NCBI RefSeq assembly: GCF_021389935.1
Contig: NZ_CP089979.1
Span: 4,569,001-4,633,000 of the forward strand
DNA from: Fulvivirga ligni
GTDB taxonomy: Bacteria > Bacteroidota > Bacteroidia > Cytophagales > Cyclobacteriaceae
Length of the DNA: 64,000 nucleotides
Direction of reading: 5' to 3'
Made by a program: the position numbers and the translations under genes. The notes under the pieces are model-generated. The model saw only the letters and a program-made list of their open reading frames with translations, was not told where the DNA came from and did not search any database. How positions within the stretch are numbered: the stretch's first letter is position 1; the number at the start of each line of letters is the position of its first letter. Positions 8,332 to 17,349 of the stretch are shown in pieces.

Positions 8332-10125
8332 ATGAAAACTTTTACCGTATTCACCAAAATACTAGCAGCCTTTGTTATTCTGCTTACTAGTGCTTTAGAA
8401 ACATTTGCTCAGTCCACTTTATACGTGGGCGGACATTTTAGAAGGGAAAGAAACCATACCGTGGCAGACCTTAAGGCGTCAGGCTTTACTAATGTCATCT
8501 TGTTTAACATTAATGTTGACACTCAGGGAAACCTGCAAATGGATGGTGAGCCCATCTGCACGAACGGGCAGTATACTTTCGGCTCTGTTCAACCTAACTA
8601 TATCAATGATGTGAGCTCCCTTAAAAGTGGGAACACGTCCATCACCAGAATTGAAACCTGTATAGGTGGCTGGGGATCAGAATCTTACAATCACATCAAA
8701 GATTTGATCAATGCTCAGGGCACCGGAGCTAACACCAATTTATATAAGAATTTTCAGGCCTTAAAAAACGCCTTACCCTGGATAGACGCCATCAATAATG
8801 ATGATGAGCATGCCTATGATGCCGGCACCGCTACCGCCTTTCATGTGATGTTGGCTGACCTGGGTTTCAAAACCACTTTAGCTCCTTATACCAATAAATC
8901 TTATTGGCAAACCATTGCTAATAACATTAACGGTCAACGACCGGGAGCAGTAGATAGAATTTACATCCAATGCTATGATGGTGGAGCGGGCAATAATCCA
9001 TGCAATTGGCATATTGGCGGCATTCCCCTTCATGCTGGAATGTTACATTTCAACTCTTCCGCCACCATCAATAGCCAAATGACCAGCTGGAAAAACTCTT
9101 GCAATGTGGTTGGCGGCTTTCTTTGGGTGTACAATGCCAATGACTTTAATCTACAAAACCATGCTGCAGCCATCAACACTGTATTTGCTGGCAACCCTGC
9201 AGACTACGCTGTCACTGTTTATCAGGACTGTAATTACGGTGGCTACGCCGTGGGGCTAAACGAAGGCAGTTACAACATGAGCGACCTGCAGGCCAAAGGC
9301 ATTGTTAATGATGACATTTCTTCCTTAAGAATAAAAGCTGGATACAAGGCTACTCTATATTGGGATATCAATTTCACAGGCTCCACCGTTACCAAAACTT
9401 CAGATGACGCCTGCCTGGTTGATGATGGTTTTAATGACCAGGCCACCTCTATTGTTATCTCCAAAACCTCCTCAAGTAATCTCATTGAAGCTGAAAGCTA
9501 TAGCTCCATGGCAGGTGTAGATGTAGAAAGCTGCTCTGAAGGAGGCCAGAATGTAGGCTGGATAGATTCCGGTGATTGGATGGCCTTTAATAACATCAAC
9601 TTTCCATCTTCAGGCACATACCTCATTGAATATAGAGTAGCCAGTGCTGGCGGCGGTGGAAGCTTATCGGCCGACCTCAATGCCGGAGCTACTGTACTAG
9701 GAACACTCAGCATACCGGGAACCGGCGGGTGGCAAAACTGGACTACCATCTCGCATACAGTAAATGTAAATGCAGGTACTTATCCTCTAGGCATATTTGC
9801 TCAAACTGGAGGCTGGAACCTCAACTGGGTGAAGATCACCTACCAGGGCTCTGCCTCATCAAGGCGGGGATCCTTAGACTCTGAAATTACAGAACTAACT
9901 GATATTCAAGTATTCCCCAATCCCATCATCAATAGTGCAAGGATTAATCTGAATAGTCCATCAGCCACGGTTCACATTACAGATGCTACCGGCAGAGAAG
10001 TGATGACACCTTTGGAAGTGAAGAACAATGAGGATATAGACTTCTCACATCTTCAAAAGGGAATGTACCTCTTACAAATAGAAATCGGAGAAAAAGCCAT
10101 AACGAAACGGATCATCAAGCAATAG
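8332..10125 (+). CDS. GH18-like protein with beta/gamma-crystallin-like and CBM6 modules, T9SS sorted
   Basis: Starts seven bases after the AACCTAAACCT leader motif; signal peptide ends ETFAQ. Residues 28-305 look like a GH18-type barrel: WIDAINNDDEH at 150-160 aligns with the DxxDxDxE motif as D152, N155, D157, E159, so the catalytic Glu is kept and the second Asp is Asn. GH18 members hydrolyse chitin or N-glycan cores (ENGase type); which applies here is not visible. A beta/gamma-crystallin-like domain (294-379, with YQDCNYGGYAVGL), CBM6 (383-505) and a type A sorting domain (525-597) follow. The same crystallin-like module occurs in the protease at 17350-19761. Catalytic activity should not be assumed. 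Confidence 0.72.
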   Translation: MKTFTVFTKILAAFVILLTSALETFAQSTLYVGGHFRRERNHTVADLKASGFTNVILFNINVDTQGNLQMDGEPICTNGQYTFGSVQPNYINDVSSLKSGNTSITRIETCIGGWGSESYNHIKDLINAQGTGANTNLYKNFQALKNALPWIDAINNDDEHAYDAGTATAFHVMLADLGFKTTLAPYTNKSYWQTIANNINGQRPGAVDRIYIQCYDGGAGNNPCNWHIGGIPLHAGMLHFNSSATINSQMTSWKNSCNVVGGFLWVYNANDFNLQNHAAAINTVFAGNPADYAVTVYQDCNYGGYAVGLNEGSYNMSDLQAKGIVNDDISSLRIKAGYKATLYWDINFTGSTVTKTSDDACLVDDGFNDQATSIVISKTSSSNLIEAESYSSMAGVDVESCSEGGQNVGWIDSGDWMAFNNINFPSSGTYLIEYRVASAGGGGSLSADLNAGATVLGTLSIPGTGGWQNWTTISHTVNVNAGTYPLGIFAQTGGWNLNWVKITYQGSASSRRGSLDSEITELTDIQVFPNPIINSARINLNSPSATVHITDATGREVMTPLEVKNNEDIDFSHLQKGMYLLQIEIGEKAITKRIIKQ

Positions 10126-10141
10126 CTAAGATCAACAGCAA

Positions 10142-10173
10142 AAGTGATGCTTTGGTGGGGCTAGGCATCGCTT
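10142..10173 (+). terminator. Terminator-like hairpin
   Basis: AAGTGATGC (10142-10150) pairs with GCATCGCTT (10165-10173, one T-G pair). The T run is weak. Confidence 0.55.
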
Positions 10174-10206
10174 GATTATTTCATGTTCAATATAAACCTA
10201 CTCATT

Positions 10207-11658
10207 ATGAGAAATGTAAAAACCATGATCATGCTGACCGCAGGCCTCTTATTAGGTCATGTGGTATCAGCCCAAAACTGGCAGCTAGTCTGGCAGGATG
10301 AATTTACCAATGGCATTAGTAGCGATTGGGTGTTTGAAACCGGCAACGGCTCCGGAGGCTGGGGTAACAATGAGCTGGAGTATTACCGAAGAGAAAATGC
10401 TTCAGTACAAAACGGGCAGCTGGTGATCACCGCTAAACGTGAAAACTATGGCGGGTTCAATTACACATCAGCCCGTATGAAAACTCAGGGACGCCGCAGC
10501 TTTAAGTATGGGCGTATCGAAGCCAGAATTGCTATGCCATCAGCGTCAGGCTTATGGCCTGCTTTCTGGATGCTGGGCGATAACATAGGCTCCGTTGGCT
10601 GGCCTGCCTGTGGTGAAATTGATATTATGGAGCACGTAAATGCAGCTCCTGATGTTCATGGCACCATTCACTGGTCAGATAACAACGGAAACTACGCTTC
10701 CTATGGTGGCAATACCGGAACCAGTGTAACCAACTTCCACGTGTACGCCATAGAATGGGATGCCAATGCCATTAAATGGTTTGTTGACGGCAACCAGTAT
10801 CATGAAGCCAATATCGCTAATGGTGTGAACGGCACTAATGAATTTCACAACAACTTCTTCATTTTGCTAAACCTGGCTGTAGGTGGAAACTGGCCGGGAT
10901 GGAACATTGATAACAATGCTTTTCCTGCTCGCATGTATGTAGACTATGTACGTGTATACTCCGGAAACGGCGGCGGTGGCGGTGGAGGCGGAAACGACTT
11001 CAACCGTTTAATTCAGGCTGAAGACTACTCTGCTATGAACGGCGTGCAAGTTGAAGGCACCTCAGATTCCGGTGGTGGCCAAAATGTTGGCTGGATAGAT
11101 ACTGGCGATTGGATGGCTTATAACAGCATCAACATTCCTCAATCTGGTAACTACACCATCAGATACAGAGTGGCCAGCATCAATGGTGGTCAGCTTTCTC
11201 TGGACCTGAATGCAGGAGCTACCGTGCTGGGTAACAGGAATATACCTGCAACCGGAGGCTGGCAAAACTGGACTACGGTTTCGCATACGGTCTACATTAA
11301 CGCAGGTACTTACAACTTCGGAATCTTCGCCCAAACTGGCGGCTGGAACCTCAACTGGTGGCGCATAGTTGGTCAAAGCTCTGCCTCAGCCAAGAAAGGA
11401 TCCGAAGAAGTTATTTATGACAGCAGACTAGACCTTTCTGATAAAGTGTATCCTAACCCAACCACGGGACTACTTAAAATCAATCTGCCTGACAGTGATT
11501 TGGCTCCAGTAAAAATCATTGACACTGCAGGTAAGGTAACATTAGAAACTGCTGTTCAGAATAATTCTGTAGATGTTTCCTCTCTGAAACCTGGATTATA
11601 TACCATCCAAATTGGAGAAGGAGATAGTATCGTAACGCAAAGATTTGTCAAAGAATAA
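10207..11658 (+). CDS. GH16 laminarinase-type beta-glucanase with CBM6 and T9SS sorting domain
   Basis: Start placed at 10207, because the upstream ATG at 10183 precedes the AACCTACTC leader motif and adds no useful sequence; 10207 gives the signal peptide MRNVKTMIML to VVSAQ. The GH16 domain (24-255) carries GEIDIMEH with nucleophile E137, D139 and acid/base E142, the beta-bulge form common in bacterial endo-beta-1,3-glucanases (laminarinases). SGLWPAFWMLG and FILLNLAVGGNWPG are typical substrate-cleft strands. A nine-glycine-rich linker joins it to CBM6 (267-388) and a type A sorting domain (408-483, VYPNPTTG). Cleaves internal beta-1,3 (possibly mixed-linkage) glucan outside the cell. Confidence 0.9.
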   Translation: MRNVKTMIMLTAGLLLGHVVSAQNWQLVWQDEFTNGISSDWVFETGNGSGGWGNNELEYYRRENASVQNGQLVITAKRENYGGFNYTSARMKTQGRRSFKYGRIEARIAMPSASGLWPAFWMLGDNIGSVGWPACGEIDIMEHVNAAPDVHGTIHWSDNNGNYASYGGNTGTSVTNFHVYAIEWDANAIKWFVDGNQYHEANIANGVNGTNEFHNNFFILLNLAVGGNWPGWNIDNNAFPARMYVDYVRVYSGNGGGGGGGGNDFNRLIQAEDYSAMNGVQVEGTSDSGGGQNVGWIDTGDWMAYNSINIPQSGNYTIRYRVASINGGQLSLDLNAGATVLGNRNIPATGGWQNWTTVSHTVYINAGTYNFGIFAQTGGWNLNWWRIVGQSSASAKKGSEEVIYDSRLDLSDKVYPNPTTGLLKINLPDSDLAPVKIIDTAGKVTLETAVQNNSVDVSSLKPGLYTIQIGEGDSIVTQRFVKE

Positions 11659-11666
11659 ACCTTAAT

Positions 11667-11694
11667 CATGGTGGCTCAGAAGAGCCACCATTTT
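11667..11694 (+). terminator. Intrinsic terminator
   Basis: ATGGTGGCTC (11668-11677) pairs perfectly with GAGCCACCAT (11682-11691), followed by TTTT. The ATG at 11668 that would extend the next gene lies in this stem. Confidence 0.85.
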
Positions 11695-11715
11695 ACTACA
11701 CAACAATCATCAATA

Positions 11716-14484
11716 ATGAAAAAACTAACAAACGTAAAACTACTGAGCACCATAGTCTTTCTGGCTGGTATGCTTCTAAACCTCAACGGGTTTGGGCAAA
11801 TCGGCAATGTGCTATGGGAAGAAAATTTTAACACTTTTAATGGTGATATATGGAATATTGATACAGGAGATGGATGTGACCAGGGCCTTTGTGGCTGGGG
11901 TAATCAGGAGCTTCAATGGTACTCTGAAAACAATGTTTATATTGGTCAGGTACCTGGTGAACCGGGCAATAATGCTCTAATCCTGGAAGCCAGAAATGAC
12001 GGATCAAACGGATATGCATTTACTTCCGGGAAAATTCAATCAAACGCTAATCTGGCGGTTCAGTATGGACTGATAGAAATTCGTATGCGTGTTCCTAACC
12101 TTGAAACTGGCTTATGGCCTGCTGCCTGGCTACTCGGCACCACTACTATCGGATGGCCCGGAAAAGGAGAAATAGATGTTATGGAAATGGGTCATGCGTT
12201 GGCCGAAAGGCAAAGACAAGGTCATGGCACTGAGAGTGTAAATAACTATGTAGGATCTAATCTAATATTCGCAGCCGATGCTGCTTGTTCAGATCAAAAC
12301 CCTTCATGTGCGGCTAGCACGGCCTATGATGTGGATTATAATAAACCCTATGTGAGTAGCACTCCTATGAATGATAGGTTTGTAACCTACAGACTTTATT
12401 GGACCTCCTCTGACATCAGATTTACCATTACTGACAATGGTATAGAGCACGATCTTTATGAAGCTCCATTTGTAATTGGCGAAGAAAGCACAGAGTTTCA
12501 ACAGCCTTTCTATTTATTATTAAATCTGGCCGTAGGTGGTACTTTCACTGATTCCAGAGCCAACGGACAGGTAACTGCTCCCCTACCAGCTAAAATGTAT
12601 GTAGACTATATTAGAGTATCAGAATACAACGGTGAAGGACAAGTGTTCTTTGGAAACATAAACCCGCCAGAAACAGGTACTTTCGGAGTATTTACAGACA
12701 ACACTCCTACCAGCAATAAACTACAAGCTGGCTCATCTTCAGATATTTACGCCTGGGGCAACCTAGTGGAAGGTAACACAGCACCATATGAAGGTGATAA
12801 TGTAATAGCATGGCAATTTAACAACCCTAACAACTGGTTTGGAGGTGGTATAGTTACCCGCCAGGCCAGAGATATGAGCAATTTTGAAGATGGAAATCTG
12901 AAATTCAAGATAAAGATACCTGCCAATGTTTCCTTCAGAATTGGTATAACCGACAACTATACAAATCAAAATTATGTAGACTTCCCTGCCAATCAAACCA
13001 AGTATGGATTAGTAAGAAACGGTGAATGGGGTGAAGCTACTATACCTGTTAGCGATATCAAAGGAGGCTTAATAGCCCTGGCATCTATGCAATATATGTT
13101 TGCTATTACCAGTATGGATGGTGATTTACCTACCAGCAACTTCCAGCTTGGCCTAGATGATATATACTGGGAAGGTGGTGGCGGCGAGCCTAATCAAGTG
13201 CTTACTTCCATCAATGTAACTCCTGGCTCAGCCAGCATCGATGTGAATGGAACTCAGCAATTTAGTGCTCAGGCTTATGATCAGAATGGTACCGCGATGG
13301 CTGCTAATTTCAGCTGGAGCAGCTCTGGCGGATCTATTAACGCTAATGGCCTTTTCACTGGCAGCAGCGCAGGAACCTTCACTGTAACTGCAACAGCTCA
13401 AGGCGTAAATGGATCAGCCACAGTAACCGTAAATAATGTAAATACAGGTGTAACTATCCCTGCCAAACTAGAGGCCGAAGCATACACCAATATGTCTGGA
13501 GTACAACTTGAAGGCACTAATGATACCGGCGGAGGCCAAAATGTAGGCTGGATAGAAGCGGGTGATTGGATGGAATATGAGATCAATGTACCGAGTGGTG
13601 GAGCCTATACAGTAAACTACAGAGTAGCTAGTGAAACCGCTGGTGGAAGCATACAAATATCTCAAGATGGAAACGCACTGGCCACCACATCTTTTGGTGC
13701 CACAGGCGGATGGCAAACATGGTCTACTGTCAGCGAAACGGTAAACTTAAGCTCTGGTAATCATACTATAAGAATCACAGCCAATACTGGCGGTTGGAAT
13801 ATCAACTGGATAGAGTTTGAAGGCGGTGGGAACCCGGGCTTCTCTCAAACTATTGAAGCAGAAGACTATGCTGTTTCTGCAGGGGTGCAAACTGAGGCAT
13901 GCTCTGAAGGTGGACAAAATGTTGGCTATATAGACGCCAATGACTGGATGGTATGGAATGTAAACCTTCCAGCTGCAGGCACTTACACTGTAGAATATAG
14001 AGTGGCCAGCGCTAATGGAGGCGGAAACTTGCAGCTTGAAAATGCCGGAGGAGCACCTGTTTATGGTTTTGTTTCAATTCCTAACACTGGCGGATGGCAA
14101 AATTGGACCACGGTTTCACATTCGGTTCAGCTCAATGCCGGAGCTCAGCAAATCGCTATTAAAGTTGTAGCTGGAGGCTGGAATATTAACTGGTTGAGAA
14201 TCTCATCTTCATCAGCCGCTTCTGCAAGAAAATCATCAGAAGCAACTGATAATGAAGCACTTGATTACAAAATCTATCCTAACCCTACTTCAAGCATTCT
14301 AAATATCAGAGTGAGTGGTGATGCTCAACCAAGAGCTGCAATAATAGATGTTTCTGGAAGAGCCGTAATGAATAAAACTGTAAACGGAGGAGTAATTGAT
14401 GTTTCTTCTCTCAAACCAGGATTATACACTGTGCTCATTCAGAGTGGAGATAAAATGATATCACAACGATTTATTAAAGAATAA
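11716..14484 (+). CDS. Large multimodular GH16 beta-glucanase with two CBM6 modules, T9SS sorted
   Basis: Start moved to 11716, as 11668 is inside the preceding terminator and 11716 gives a signal peptide ending NLNGFGQ. The GH16 domain (about 22-310) has GEIDVMEMG with E152, D154, E157 and a long insertion (about 165-215) absent from the neighbouring GH16. Next are a galactose-binding-fold module (about 315-490), a bacterial Ig-like Big_2 domain (496-575, LTSINVTPGSASI), two CBM6 modules of different subtype (584-705, 709-832) and a type A sorting domain (845-922). At 922 residues it is the largest enzyme of the cluster. Likely an endo-beta-1,3-glucanase acting on insoluble glucan, with the two CBM6 modules giving avidity. 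Confidence 0.88.
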   Translation: MKKLTNVKLLSTIVFLAGMLLNLNGFGQIGNVLWEENFNTFNGDIWNIDTGDGCDQGLCGWGNQELQWYSENNVYIGQVPGEPGNNALILEARNDGSNGYAFTSGKIQSNANLAVQYGLIEIRMRVPNLETGLWPAAWLLGTTTIGWPGKGEIDVMEMGHALAERQRQGHGTESVNNYVGSNLIFAADAACSDQNPSCAASTAYDVDYNKPYVSSTPMNDRFVTYRLYWTSSDIRFTITDNGIEHDLYEAPFVIGEESTEFQQPFYLLLNLAVGGTFTDSRANGQVTAPLPAKMYVDYIRVSEYNGEGQVFFGNINPPETGTFGVFTDNTPTSNKLQAGSSSDIYAWGNLVEGNTAPYEGDNVIAWQFNNPNNWFGGGIVTRQARDMSNFEDGNLKFKIKIPANVSFRIGITDNYTNQNYVDFPANQTKYGLVRNGEWGEATIPVSDIKGGLIALASMQYMFAITSMDGDLPTSNFQLGLDDIYWEGGGGEPNQVLTSINVTPGSASIDVNGTQQFSAQAYDQNGTAMAANFSWSSSGGSINANGLFTGSSAGTFTVTATAQGVNGSATVTVNNVNTGVTIPAKLEAEAYTNMSGVQLEGTNDTGGGQNVGWIEAGDWMEYEINVPSGGAYTVNYRVASETAGGSIQISQDGNALATTSFGATGGWQTWSTVSETVNLSSGNHTIRITANTGGWNINWIEFEGGGNPGFSQTIEAEDYAVSAGVQTEACSEGGQNVGYIDANDWMVWNVNLPAAGTYTVEYRVASANGGGNLQLENAGGAPVYGFVSIPNTGGWQNWTTVSHSVQLNAGAQQIAIKVVAGGWNINWLRISSSSAASARKSSEATDNEALDYKIYPNPTSSILNIRVSGDAQPRAAIIDVSGRAVMNKTVNGGVIDVSSLKPGLYTVLIQSGDKMISQRFIKE

Positions 14485-14495
14485 CATGTAAGCGT

Positions 14496-14556
14496 AAATG
14501 GCTCGCATTTCTGCAGATACTTACTTCTCCATTAGTTATGCAGGGTGCGGCCATTT
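14496..14556 (+). terminator. Imperfect long hairpin, probable terminator
   Basis: AAATGG, CGCA and CTGCA on the left arm pair in order with TGCAG, TGCG and CCATTT on the right arm, with small bulges. Confidence 0.5.
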
Positions 14557-14590
14557 AATCACAACTAAGAGTACACTTTAATTTTTTTTT

Positions 14591-14600
14591 AACCTAAACG
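14591..14600 (+). promoter_or_regulatory. AACCTAAAC leader motif
   Basis: AACCTAAACG lies 7 bases before the ATG at 14608. Related copies precede the starts at 1237 (1225-1235), 8332 (8315-8325), 10207 (10195-10203) and 17350 (17331-17341), and on the minus strand those at 20591 (20599-20608) and 25023 (25031-25040). Confidence 0.6.
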
Positions 14601-14607
14601 TGTTTTT

Positions 14608-17199
14608 ATGAAACAACTTAAACATTTTACTTTAATCACTTTGCTGCTGCTATCCATGTTCAGTGTGGGTATAGCACAGCAAAAGGATGACCCTAAAGGT
14701 CTTGGCAAGACCGCTTCATTCACGCAAGTGTTGAAGCAAAAGATCGCCACCAAACAGGGCATTAATCAGCGCTCTGAAGCTGCCTCAATTACAGTATCAA
14801 CACCTGATGCCGGTGAGGTAACGCTTAATATTAAGTACAATGCTTTGAAAGGAACTGACCTCACATTAGTGGGTGAAGCCAATGGAAAAGCTGAAAATAG
14901 CTTCTTTATTAAATCCGAAGGTTCTGCTTTAAAAGGGAATATTATTCTGAAAGATCAAAACAAGGCCTATGAATATTATTCTGATGCTGAGGGCAATGCC
15001 TACATAAAAGAGAAGCGTATGGATAAGGTAATGTGCGTAGAATACGCTGCCCTATCTCCTATGAAAATCAAAGAAGCTGCAAAATCAGCAGCTCCAACCG
15101 AAGTAGCTGAAGCACCTAACAACCTGCAAAGTTTACCTGGTGCAGAAGCCGTAGTATTGTTGGATTTTGATGGTTATCAGCTTCCTTCCGGTACAGGCTG
15201 GTTAAATGGTAACTCCTGGTATGCTCCCGCTTCAGGTATGTCTGACTCACAAATCACAGAGGCTTGGGAACTGATCAGTGAAGATTATCGCCCTTATAAT
15301 GTAAACATCACTACAAGTCAGTCGGTATTTGACTCTTACCCTATGGGCAGAAGAGTGAGATGTGTATTCACTCCGGCTAATGATCCTGCTCCTGGAGCGG
15401 GTGGTGTGGCCTATGTGGGTGCTTTTGGTTATAATGACTGGCCTTGCTGGGTGTTCATGATGGATGGAAAAGTAGGTGGTGAGGCTGCCTCTCATGAAAT
15501 AGGCCACACAGTTGGTTTAGGCCATGATGGTAGAACCAATCCTAATGAAGGCTACTTTTTAGGCCATGGAGATTGGGCACCAATTATGGGTGCTGGTTAT
15601 TATAAGCCTATCTCTCAATGGAGCAGAGGTGAGTACGCTTACGCCAACAATCAGGAAGATGATCTTTCAATCATGCAGCAGTATATCCAAAGAAGAGGAG
15701 ATGACCATGGTAATAACTTTGCCGGCTCTACTTTCATGGATAAAGATGGCGCAGGTAATGTAGCCACTCAATATGGTGTAATAAGCACTACGGGTGATGT
15801 AGATATGTTCAGATTCACCTGTGGTACAGGAAACGTATCTCTGGATATCAACACAGTTGGCAGACATGGTGACTTAGATGTATTAGTTAACCTTTATGAA
15901 GGCTCAACAGGCAACCTGATAGGGGTCTTTAATGGTGGTGGTTTGAACACTCACCTAGATGCCTACCTTGATGCAGGCACTTATTATTTAGGAGTAGATG
16001 GAACCGGAGCTGGTGACCCTGCAACTAATGGCTACACTGATTACGCATCATTAGGCAGCTTCTGGATTACAGGCGTTATCCCTGCTGGCGGTGGCGGCGG
16101 AGGTGGTGACTACCTTTCATGGGAAGCTCACAACCAGCCAGGTAAAATCATAAGACATGCAGGAAACAGAGGCAGAATAGATAGCAATGTATCTCCAGCA
16201 GCTGATGGCAACTGGAAAATGGTACCAGGACTTGCCGGTGCAGGTGTATCTTTCGAATCAACAAACTTTCCAGGCAGGTTCCTAAGACATAGAGGTGGTG
16301 AAATATGGTTAGATAATAATGATGGTTCACAATTATTTAAGGAAGATGCTACCTTCTTTGCCAGAGCAGGATTAGCGGATGGCAACAAATATTCGTTTGA
16401 GTCATACAACTTCCCAGGTAGATTTATCAGACATAGAAACTCACAATTATTTAACGAGTCAATCACCAATGATTTAGGAAGAAGTGACGCTACTTTTGCT
16501 AAACTCGGCAATGGCAATCTTCCAGGAGGAAGTTCTTCATTTACTATCGAAGCTGAAAACTTCACCTCCATGTCAGGTGTACAAACTGAAGGTTGTTCCG
16601 AAGGAGGCAGCAATGTAGGCTGGATAGATAATGGTGACTGGATGTCTTATGCCAACATCAATTTTGCATCAACTGGCAGATATTTGATTGAATACAGAGT
16701 GGCCACTCCAAATGCCGGAGGAGTACTTTCTGCTGACTTAGATGCTGGTGCTAATGTCTTAGGTACCATAAACATCCCTAACACAGGCGGCTGGCAGTCA
16801 TGGACTACTGTTTCTCATACTGTGAATGTGAATGCTGGTACTTACCCGTTTGGAATTTATGCTCAAGCAGGTGGCTGGAATATTAACTGGATCAAAGTAA
16901 GCTATCAAGGAGCAGCGGCCGCACAGGCTCAAAGCACTCCTGCCCTTGCTGAAGCTGCTTTATTAACTCAGGATGACTTCAACCTCTACCCTAACCCAGC
17001 CTCTCAAAGTATAAAAATTGGTTTCGCTAATGGTACAGCCGAAATAAAGGTGATGAATGCACTAGGTCATGAAGTGATTGCTGCTTCATCAGTGGAGCCT
17101 AACAGTGAGATCAATATATCTAATCTGAAAAGAGGTATCTACTTCATTCAGATTAAAAAGGATGACGTTTCAAAGGTAAAACGATTTATCAAGGAGTAA
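14608..17199 (+). CDS. Metzincin-type zinc protease with AbfB-like, CBM6 and T9SS sorting domains
   Basis: Signal peptide 1-23, then a propeptide-like region to about 170. The catalytic domain (about 175-385) has HEIGHTVGLGH (ligands H296, H300, H306; base E297) and a Met-turn in WAPIMGAGYY, which define a reprolysin-like metzincin. A bacterial pre-peptidase C-terminal-like beta-domain follows (395-495), then a glycine linker and an AbfB/CBM42-like trefoil (505-640, with repeated FPGRFLRHR and FPGRFIRHR), CBM6 (644-767) and a type A sorting domain (790-863, LYPNPAS). The catalytic half is a paralog of the next gene. Sugar-binding modules on a protease point to glycoprotein or cell-wall protein substrates. 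Confidence 0.85.
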   Translation: MKQLKHFTLITLLLLSMFSVGIAQQKDDPKGLGKTASFTQVLKQKIATKQGINQRSEAASITVSTPDAGEVTLNIKYNALKGTDLTLVGEANGKAENSFFIKSEGSALKGNIILKDQNKAYEYYSDAEGNAYIKEKRMDKVMCVEYAALSPMKIKEAAKSAAPTEVAEAPNNLQSLPGAEAVVLLDFDGYQLPSGTGWLNGNSWYAPASGMSDSQITEAWELISEDYRPYNVNITTSQSVFDSYPMGRRVRCVFTPANDPAPGAGGVAYVGAFGYNDWPCWVFMMDGKVGGEAASHEIGHTVGLGHDGRTNPNEGYFLGHGDWAPIMGAGYYKPISQWSRGEYAYANNQEDDLSIMQQYIQRRGDDHGNNFAGSTFMDKDGAGNVATQYGVISTTGDVDMFRFTCGTGNVSLDINTVGRHGDLDVLVNLYEGSTGNLIGVFNGGGLNTHLDAYLDAGTYYLGVDGTGAGDPATNGYTDYASLGSFWITGVIPAGGGGGGGDYLSWEAHNQPGKIIRHAGNRGRIDSNVSPAADGNWKMVPGLAGAGVSFESTNFPGRFLRHRGGEIWLDNNDGSQLFKEDATFFARAGLADGNKYSFESYNFPGRFIRHRNSQLFNESITNDLGRSDATFAKLGNGNLPGGSSSFTIEAENFTSMSGVQTEGCSEGGSNVGWIDNGDWMSYANINFASTGRYLIEYRVATPNAGGVLSADLDAGANVLGTINIPNTGGWQSWTTVSHTVNVNAGTYPFGIYAQAGGWNINWIKVSYQGAAAAQAQSTPALAEAALLTQDDFNLYPNPASQSIKIGFANGTAEIKVMNALGHEVIAASSVEPNSEINISNLKRGIYFIQIKKDDVSKVKRFIKE

Positions 17200-17288
17200 T
17201 CACATCTCATGAAAACGACTAAATATCTGATATTATTGTCTTTCATCGAAGGTATGATTATAGATATCATTACTTAGAATTATTTTTC

Positions 17289-17325
17289 GGGGATTATCTC
17301 GTGATGAGGTAATCCCTTTTTTTAA
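17289..17325 (+). terminator. Intrinsic terminator
   Basis: GGGATTATCTC pairs with GAGGTAATCCC (one T-G pair), followed by TTTTTTT. Confidence 0.85.
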
Positions 17326-17349
17326 TTATAAACCTAAACCCAATTTATT

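Noticed and set aside
11668-11715. Longer start for the second GH16 gene
   Set aside because: The ATG is the first base pairs of the preceding terminator stem.
16128-16613. Minus-strand frame of 161 codons
   Set aside because: Antisense to the AbfB-like and CBM6 modules of the protease at 14608; no signal, domain or own leader.
17209-17277. 22-codon frame starting with a signal-peptide-like MKTTKYLILLSF
   Set aside because: Ends after 22 codons just before a terminator. It could be a gene remnant or leader peptide, but nothing else supports it.
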